Below are positions 56,540 through 64,000 of a stretch of DNA of 64,000 nt, in pieces. Origin of the DNA: Xanthostigma xanthostigma (lineage: Eukaryota; Arthropoda; Insecta; Raphidioptera; Raphidiidae); NCBI GenBank assembly GCA_963575645.1, contig OY754469.1, forward strand, positions 13,968,001 to 14,032,000. Reading direction: 5' to 3'. The position numbers and the translations under genes are program-made. Each line of letters begins with the position of its first letter. The first letter of the stretch is position 1. The notes under the pieces are model-generated. The model was not told the DNA's origin. It searched no databases and saw only the letters and a program-made list of their open reading frames with translations.

Positions 56540-56886
56540 CAGGGACGGGCAAATATTTTGATCGGCGGGCCACATAGCTGATGAAAATTTGAACGCGGGC
56601 CGGATGGCTGACGAAAATTCCATCGCGGGCCAAAAATTTGCAGAAAAAAAAAATCCACACATTTTATTACCGCATTCGGAGAGCAAAAAAAAAAGGTCCT
56701 CACATTCTATTTCCGCATGTGGAGAGCAAAAAAAAAGGTCCTCACATTCTAATTCCGCATGTGGAGAGCAAAATAAAAAAAGGTCCGTCCCCGCATACTA
56801 TTTCCACTACTATTTTTCTAAAATTTTCTAAAATGCTTCGCGGGCCGGATACAATTGCGCTGCGGGCCGCCATTTGCCCAGGCCTG
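56540..56886. mobile_element. hAT-type MITE (GGCCCGC-rich family), exact 8-bp TSD
   Basis: CAGGGACGGGCAAAT and GCCCAGGCCTG ends, flanked by CTCTAGAT at 56532-56539 and 56887-56894. It has internal repeats of GGAGAGCAAAAAAAAAGGTC. Third member of the family at 8214 and 9533. Confidence 0.9.
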
Positions 56887-57728
56887 CTCTAGATACAATC
56901 TTTTGGTAGGTTGATAAATTAACATTTTAGGGTGCGTTCAGTTTTGTCTTTATGATGCTGCAACCTAAAAAATGTGTAGGTAAATAGTAAAAGTATCTTA
57001 GTATTTACAAAATACTAAGATACCAAAATAATGTATCTAAATACAAGATACAAAATACTAAATTAAAAATCAAATTACGTGATTATTGAAAGGCCGTATC
57101 TTTCAAGTTAGAATCTCGAATTTTTTACAGGACTACGGGGTTTAAGATCGTAGTATTTGTTATTAATTTCAACTTGATGCTTCTACTCCTTTCACGAAAA
57201 AAGGTTTTGACGGTGAGACAACAATAAGAGTTTTACGGAATCGAAGGCGTCCCAATAAATATATTTTTTTAACTATCAAAATAATATAATTTTTCGTCTG
57301 TTCTTTTTCAAATACAAAAACATTATTTTGATATTTTTTTAATGACGACACTATTAGCATTATCTAAGTGCATAGTGTGACAAAATTAGATTCAAGGCAT
57401 AAATAACAGATCTAATTCTACTTATATCTAATATTAGTATCACAGTTGATTATACACAATTTACAGATATATGGCATAGATAAAAGTATATTCTGAAACA
57501 TAAGCTTATATAAGGGGTGCATTAATCTTTTGTTACTGCTGTGCCTTGCATACCGATCATTTACGTTCAATGACTTGTCTTGAACGACTCATTATTTGAT
57601 CTATTGTGGGCATTACAGACGACCAACGAACCGACGTCGCCGGCTATGGCGTCGCATTGCGTGGGTTCGACACCTGTCCGATATCTGCATTCAGACCACG
57701 AACTCCACACGCTCCAACGCAAAATTAA

Positions 57729-58103
57729 TAGTCAGAGTGTGCCCGTCGGTAAAAATTTTACTGACACATACTCTCCCCAAACTTTGTATATGGCTTCATT
57801 AGGACTAGTCTGACACCTATTTCCTTTATGACTTTTCTTGATTTTGGGGCGTTTTCCCTCTAAATTTTCCGAAAGATGTCGTTTTGACGACATGTAAAAA
57901 TTTATAGATACTGCTTGTTTTTTATATTGGATAGCTTAAAAACTTCAACCAACACGCTAAAATAATGTTCTCTGACAAATAACATGAACCATTTAAAATG
58001 TCTGACACTTCGAATATGTTCGACATATTCGAGGTGTCAGACATTTTAAATGGTTCATGTTATTTGTCAGAGAACATTATTTTAGTGTTTTGGTTGAAGT
58101 TTT
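57729..58103. repeat. Right-truncated copy of the 54515 foldback
   Basis: The left arm is complete from TAGTCAGAGTGTGCCCGTCG. The centre is an intact palindrome (AATATGTTCGACATATT). The right arm stops after GTTTTGGTTGAAG. Confidence 0.85.
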
Positions 58104-59657
58104 TTTTAATAGAAATAAAATGGAAAGATCTATGCATTAATGTTTCTACCTTTTTCGTAAAACAAAGTAAAGAAAGATGTAAATTAGAAACATTGCAGTT
58201 TGAAATTATGAAACTATTTATTGAACTCAGAATTCATCATCCCCAAATGCACCTGTATCAATCACTGCTCCCCTGGATCGCTGCAACATCCACCAGGGGG
58301 CGGTAGCGTCCACTTTGGGAATCACTGATTTAGATTTATACTGGATATCTCTTTATTAAGTTTTAGATTTTAATCCGAAAGTCGTATTAAGTATCCGGGC
58401 ATTAGAAATGGATTTTGTGTAATTAAGTTCCACTTCTGTGGTGTGCAGTGTAAAGAGTATATCACTGCCGAGCGACACTAATACAAATCTACCAAATCAA
58501 TGCTCGCCCGACACATTTTTTTTTTGTCAAAGCGCAGTCTTCGGGTCTCTCTCTCTCTCTCTCTTATCTGGTTGGATTTTCTTACCTGCATGTATATTGT
58601 ATGGCTTATGAGTTATGACAATACAAAGAAAGAGTATACAAAAATTTTATTGGTTCATCTGTCAGATTAATTTGTAATACATTGCTAACAGCTGATGTCA
58701 TATTATAGTTCTGCAATATGCCGTTAAATACACCGAGTTTAAGTAGAACTCATGTATTTTCAACTTCACTTACATCCTCACTTCGTGCCAGGCATAGCTT
58801 AATCAAAAGAAAACTTTGTTAATTTGAGGTTAAGTTCGTCAAACGTATTTTTTTCATTGGGCAGCAGCATAGGAGGAAACACTTTGGCGTGAGAAGTAGG
58901 AACTAAAAACTTGAAAATACGTAAAAAAATTAAGTTGGTAATGGATAGTGTTGAAAATAAATGAGTCCGAACCTTTCTAGAGTCAACACGTCTTTTGGAT
59001 ATTCTGTGGTAAAAAATACAGTATGATGTATGGGGGTTTTAGCCAGTGATGTGGTCATATCCTCACTATTACGGTCCTGGCCCTGCACATGACTTCATAT
59101 TAATTTAAGTTTTGGTATGTTGCAAAATACTTTAATTAATCACCGTCCTTTATAATTTCCTGTGTCGATAACATTCAGCACAAATTCGTGGTAAAAGTGT
59201 AATAGATAAAGTACATCGGCTATGGTGTATATTGCACTAATAACGATCGAACAATTATTATAGATAAATAATTCACTTATATTATTTATCAGCATCGCTT
59301 ATCAACGTTCCATTATGCTAAGTGATAGATTGCATGTTTTCCATCTGTTTCTATTATTGCTTCTGTTCCGTGAAAAATTCAGCGGAACAAAAAAAAATTT
59401 AAAGTATTGGGATCCGACAACATACGGAAGTTTATCCGAATGCGTGTAAGACTTTCGCGGTCGGCGTTCTTCCATTCCAAATTTTCTTGGTTTCCGGTGT
59501 TGAAGGCCGTGATTGAATGGTATTTATACCTGACGCTTCGTCTACATTTGCGGGAGACATTTTCAATGTGGTCTCCTCGGTGCTTCACGGGTAAATAGAA
59601 TAGAATAGAATATTTATTGTTTGTGTGTGACCATCAGTATGATATACAAAAAGTCAA
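58104..59657. other. No gene recognised
   Basis: AT-rich. (TC)n microsatellite at about 58545-58564, and a degenerate repeat at 59440-59620 ending in an AATAGAATAGAAT microsatellite. Confidence 0.4.
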
Positions 59658-60133
59658 TCATATATATTAATACGCAACGGTTTAAGATGTTTGCCTCCCT
59701 TTTTAGAAAAAACCACAGAATTTCTCCACATAAATTATATATCATTTTACAGATAATTGCTTGCTCTACTGACATCGACAACTAAAAAATTTATTATTGC
59801 TATTGTTTTTGTAAATTAATTAAAGTAATTAAACTCTGAACAACGTCTGCCATCTGACGGCGTAACGTTAACACTTCGATCTGTCATCTGACGTTCATAT
59901 TGTAAATACTGCATACTGCCATCAGACGGGCAACGCTGAACAACGCTTTTTCTACTTGCGCCTCTATGACAATTTTAGTAAAATATTTCTTTTACAACAA
60001 AAAGAATAACGTTATAAGCAGTGTACAAAATTAGAAACGAATTGAATACCTGCATTCATATTTAAAAAATAATTTTGTAAAGTGATAATTATTATACTTA
60101 TTTAGTGCGAATAATTCGCACAGGTCACGCTAG
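59658..60133 (+). mobile_element. Small non-autonomous Helitron, copy 1
   Basis: It starts TC after A (TCATATATATTAATACGC) and ends GGTCACGCTAG before T. A perfect 17-bp palindrome, GTGCGAATAATTCGCAC (60105-60121), sits 8 bases before CTAG, the Helitron 3' hairpin hallmark. Same family as 62045-62651. Confidence 0.85.
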
Positions 60134-60707
60134 TAATCAAATTAATAAAATACACAAAGACAGGTTAAAATTGTACAATTTGGTCATTCAAGAAATCGTG
60201 ATTATTATATGTAATAACATTTAGCAATTAAGAAATTCTTTAATTTTTTTTTTTATTTAGATAGTGGCAATTTTTGCACATTTATCGGTATTTTGTTAAA
60301 AATGTTGATTGCCATATGGTATATGTTTTTAGCAATATAAGATTTAGTTGTTGCCGGTTTATATATTTTACTGTTATGTCTAGTGTGACCACGGTCTACA
60401 AAAGTCCAGAAACCAAAAAAATTTGAATACGGGAGTTTACTTGTGACGTACCTAATCAACATGCCGATATGAAAAGAAGTACCTACAATGAATGTTGCAC
60501 GTTTCGGAAAAAATCGGTAAGCCGCTTTGCGTAAGTTTAAACTCTAAAGACAGAATTGATATTTTAATTATATACTAGAAGATGCTAAACATTTATATTT
60601 ACTGTGATTTTGAAAATTATACAGACAAAATATGACATTCTTACATCTAAAAAAGTTGAAAATTATAAAACTATTTAATATACAGTGAATTTTATTTAAG
60701 ACGCAGT

Positions 60708-60883
60708 ATATACACGCGTTTCGTCGATATGGAAGCTATGGAAATATTAAATGCATTACAGAAAACCGTTTCACATAAAATGCAACAAATCCTAGAGAGA
60801 TTCGCATGCATTTTATGTGGAACGATTTTCTGCAATGCATTAATTATTTCCATAGCTACCATATCAACGAAACTCATGTATAT
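60708..60883. repeat. 176-nt inverted duplication with coding-like arms
   Basis: The arms are about 78 nt (60708-60785 and 60806-60883) around a 20-nt loop. Because the arms are inverted copies, both strands read almost the same peptide: AMEILNALQKTVSHKM on + and AMEIINALQKIVPHKM on -. Confidence 0.75.
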
Positions 60884-61396
60884 ATCGTCGTTGGTTTACC
60901 TCTTATGTGCAAAAAGTAAAATTTGCAGGAAAGGCCAAAAAGTGGTTATTTCAGTAATGGATGGTAAGAACTAGCAATTTCAGACGTATATTACTAATTC
61001 ATACTTATCTTCACTATACGTGTTTAATTAAGACGAAGTATTATCTTAAAAAAATATTTAACGTTAATTTCGGATTTATTGGCACATGGGAGGAATTATT
61101 TGATACAACTTTTCACATAAGAGTTACTTCCCCTTGTTGGTTACTGTAAAATTATTTTGGAGGTAGGTATATTACTAGTGTATAGAGCTCCGTTTCCTAA
61201 ATCTTTTCATCCAAAAAACGTAAAATCTGCCAACTATGCGCATAAGAGCTATTACAGAACCAACGACGATATATTAAATAACCGTATATGGCGGACCCTA
61301 TACGGAAAGACAGAAAACATTCTAATCCCGTTATATGGTATGGCGATTTGGACACAACATAGTTGCGTACCGTACGAAATAAAATTAAATGCATGA
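60729..61396 (+). CDS. Speculative two-exon gene
   Basis: join(60729..60963, 61167..61396): the first frame ends at VMDG|GTAAGA and an acceptor gaggtag|GTATAT restores the same phase, giving ...KGQKVVISVMDGILLVYRAP and then SYYRTNDDILNNRIWRTLYG to a TGA. No family is recognised, and the first part runs through the hairpin. Phase agreement has a one-in-three chance of being accidental. Confidence 0.2.
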
Positions 61397-61832
61397 AGAA
61401 CGTCGGTCTGTACATTCGAACACGTAATTCATTTGGTGAAATATTTCTTGTGGAAAATTTTCATATCTGTCTCGCGCTTTAATTTCATCGTTCGTATAGT
61501 CGAAATAGTTCAAGCATTCGATTTGGACACATTGCAGTGACGCACCGAACTGTGTGCAGTGTTTGTGTTGTTCTTTATCACGAGAAAAATCTAAGGAATT
61601 CGTATATAATCGAAAATATTTATAAACACATATTTGTGTATGTTTGTCGTGTATAACGAATTCTAAAGCCCGATTCTCACGATCCATCGCTACTGTGCGA
61701 TTTTTTCGAATGCGAACTGCAGTACAATTTTGTGGGCAATCGGATGAGACCAGCGGGTTGACACAAGTCTCCCCTTCCACTTTATTATTTGCAGAGGCTC
61801 TATTGTTATACCACAACAACAGAAATACTGTT
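61385..61832 (-). CDS. Cys-rich hypothetical protein exon, unknown family
   Basis: An open frame of 144 codons from a TTG at 61819 (no ATG near the start), and open further up to a possible acceptor ttctcaaacag|TATTTCTG just before FLLLWYNN. It has ten or so cysteines (SSDCPQNCTAV, KHCTQ, LQCVQIECLN, ECTDRRSSC), many charged residues and a balanced composition unlike random AT-rich frames, and ends in TAA. It looks like the last exon of a gene whose earlier exons lie at higher coordinates. FLLLW may be the end of a signal peptide or membrane segment. I do not recognise it. Confidence 0.35.
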
Positions 61833-62044
61833 TGAGAATGAAATCAAGTGGTATCATTGATTTAAAATAATAATGGTGGTGAATTTTTAGATAACCTCAA
61901 AAATAATTCAAGGCTACGTGCAGCTGAACATAACATTGAAAAATAGTGATTGTGATAAAAGACATTGTTATAAACTATTTTGAAAATCGATTGTGCACTA
62001 AAATGAATCAAAATAGACTTGGGAAAATTTCAAAGTTCTACTGA

Positions 62045-62651
62045 TCATAATATATACTAATACGCTATAAGGTTAAAGATGTTTGCCTCGCTTTTTAGAA
62101 AAAACCTCACAATTTCTCCACATAAATTATATATCATTTTACAGATAATTGCTTGCTCTACTGACATCTAAAACTAAAAAATTTATTATTGCTTTTGTTT
62201 TTGTAAATTAATTAAAATACAGCAACGCTGAACAACGTCTGCCATCTGACGGCTTTAATTTTGAAACAACGTCAACACTTCGATCTGTCATCTGACCTTC
62301 ATATTGTAATACAACAGACACAATACTGCATACTGCCATCTGACGGCTTTAATTTTGAAACAGCGAGCAACGCTGAACAACGTCACAGCAATGCTGCATG
62401 ATGCCATCTGACGGCTTATCTCAACGCTTTTGCTACTTGCGCCTCTATATGACAATTTTAGTAAAATATTTCTTCGATCTGTCATCTGAGCTTCATATTG
62501 TAATACAACAAAAAGAAGAACGTTATATAAGCAGTGTGCAAAATTAGAAACGAATTGAATACCTGCAATCATATTTAAAAAATAATTTTGTAAAGTGATA
62601 ATTATTTTATTATACTTATTTAGTGCGAATAATTCGCACAGGTCACACTAG
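62045..62651 (+). mobile_element. Small non-autonomous Helitron, copy 2
   Basis: It starts TCATAATATATACTAATACG after A, ends GGTCACACTAG before T, with the same palindrome at 62623-62639. It is longer than copy 1 because the GCCATCTGACGGCTTTAATT module is repeated three times. Confidence 0.85.
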
Positions 62652-62875
62652 TATTTAGTTATTTTTTGTTACTTTTAGTGAGTTTATCCAACTCAATTCA
62701 GTTGGTAATACTATATAGCCTGTCGAATAAGGTTCCTATCTAATAGCATCGAGTGTCGAGAAGACTGCACGTAACGACCTTGCAATACGAGTTTGACTCA
62801 ACTTAAAGTGCACTAAGAATTGCTTTTTTTTTTTGCAGTACCAAAATTAAGACGATCGAATGAGTCACTATACAC

Positions 62876-63202
62876 CAAGGACATAGCCAGAAATTCACTT
62901 CGGGGGGAGTCGAGCTCTAGACTATAGACAATAAGTAATATATATTATAACTTTAATTGAAAATAAGCATGTATATATTATAATTTTACATAAATACAAA
63001 TTTAATTAAAAGGCAGTCGACGTATATTTCGACAAACGAGTTTAATGATTCATTTAATTTATTAACAATGCATTGCATTTCGATTTTGCTCGTTCCGAAA
63101 AACGTGGAATCCATCGTCGAACATATTTTAGTGAGCGTGTTGGGTTGGCTAAGGCATTTCGGGGGGGGGACCCCAAAAATACACCCCCTGCCTACGGCCT
63201 TG
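62876..63202. mobile_element. hAT-type element, exact 8-bp TSD
   Basis: CAAGGACATAGCCAG at the left and CTGCCTACGGCCTTG at the right, flanked by CTATACAC at 62868-62875 and 63203-63210. G-runs lie subterminally at both ends. Confidence 0.85.
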
Positions 63203-63210
63203 CTATACAC

Positions 63211-64000
63211 GATCAAATAAACGAGCCAACTAACAGTATTGTATTGCTGCAGACTGATATATTTGCATTCAAATCGCACCTATTTGGTCGGACGGTATAC
63301 ATATAAAAGTCGATCGATTCGTAATATTCCTCATAAATGTTACGATTATTTTTACGCGAATTGTAACATTAACAAAATTGAAAGTAAAAACGCATTAAAA
63401 AAATTAGCAAGTGTTGTTCGAGTGGTATATATAATTTAGGTGGTATAGTTGCTCTGGATCTCCGCGACGGTAGGTTCTGCCCTATTGTTTCCCGGAGTCG
63501 TGAAACGACAATTCCCACATCGGTCATATTCCTTTGAGGTACGAGCCGTTATTCACGGTATTGCACGCGCTAGAACCTTTTGTTACACCCACTGAGAAAG
63601 AAAATTGCTTGAGGCTAATAAATATTTGTTTGTGCCTACTGGATCGTATAAATACATTTGGACCAAAGTTTTTTTTGTCTCAAATAATTTTTGTTTGGTT
63701 CAAATATGTTTGCTTAACCAGAACAACACCAAATAAAGTATTTCAAAGTATTTTTCAAATCTAAACAAAACTGTGATTTAAGAAAATTTCACCATTTTTC
63801 AGTTGCAACCAAACCTTTTGTGAATGGATTTCGTCTGATTCTTCGTTCACATTTATTTGTAACAAAAATAAAGCATGCGACCAGCAATACTGTCTCTCCC
63901 CATTGTAGTAAAAAAAAATTAACAACCGTAGCACTAATATTCTTTACTTTTACTACGTTCCTATATCATTAATTGAACATGCAACGTACGTACCAAATAA
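63211..64000. other. No gene recognised
   Basis: AT-rich, with one GC-richer patch near 63450-63560. The short ORFs have no recognisable domains. Confidence 0.4.

Noticed and set aside
1-64000. CRISPR arrays, prokaryotic operons, riboswitches, viral genome segments
   Set aside because: The repeat structure, introns and gene families are those of an insect nuclear genome; nothing fits these classes.

Overview
This window is AT-rich eukaryotic nuclear DNA, most likely from a lepidopteran (noctuid-like) insect. The reasons are two conserved insect genes with short exons and long introns, and a dense load of repeat types typical of butterfly and moth genomes: hAT-type MITEs with exact 8-bp target duplications, Helitron-like elements that insert between A and T and end in CTAG, foldback elements, and tRNA-derived heads. 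There is no rRNA, no CRISPR and no sign of a prokaryotic operon.

Two protein genes are recognised. On the + strand at 369-5250, seven exons splice in frame into a 439-residue PCH2/TRIP13 AAA+ ATPase, the HORMA-domain remodelling enzyme of meiosis and the spindle checkpoint. On the - strand, from a stop at 20311 back to an exon ending at 35725, five coding exons encode 513 residues of an Alan shepard (shep)/RBMS-family neuronal RNA-binding protein. It has two RRMs, low-complexity Gly/Gln/Ser stretches and a polyalanine run. Its coding start is not found. A GC-rich zone and splice donor near 45.5-46.2 kb may be a 5' UTR exon. A repeat-poor stretch of about 6.2 kb downstream of the stop (14.07-20.31 kb) looks like a very long 3' UTR. 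The two genes converge, and 5.5-14 kb between them is mainly transposon-derived.

Region by region: 1-5.5 kb holds TRIP13, with MITEs and a tRNA-headed foldback element in its introns. 5.6-6.2 kb is a hAT MITE. 6.9-11.6 kb is a 4.75-kb inverted repeat whose arms carry the same peptide-coding fragments. 12-14 kb has degenerate repeats and a tRNA-like relic. 14-35.7 kb is shep (3' UTR, exons, introns with nested TIR elements, hairpins and a Helitron-like element). 36-60 kb is probably shep upstream intron or flank, filled with repeats. 60.7-61.9 kb has a hairpin and two unassigned coding-like ORFs. 59.6-60.1 and 62.0-62.7 kb are two copies of a small Helitron.

The most notable features are the large coding-fragment palindrome, a transposon supplying the splice acceptor tract of the last TRIP13 exon, several long near-perfect hairpins that could give hairpin RNAs, and a Cys-rich ORF at 61.4-61.8 kb. 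I saw no clearly new multi-gene system. All identities are by eye and memory; no searches were run.
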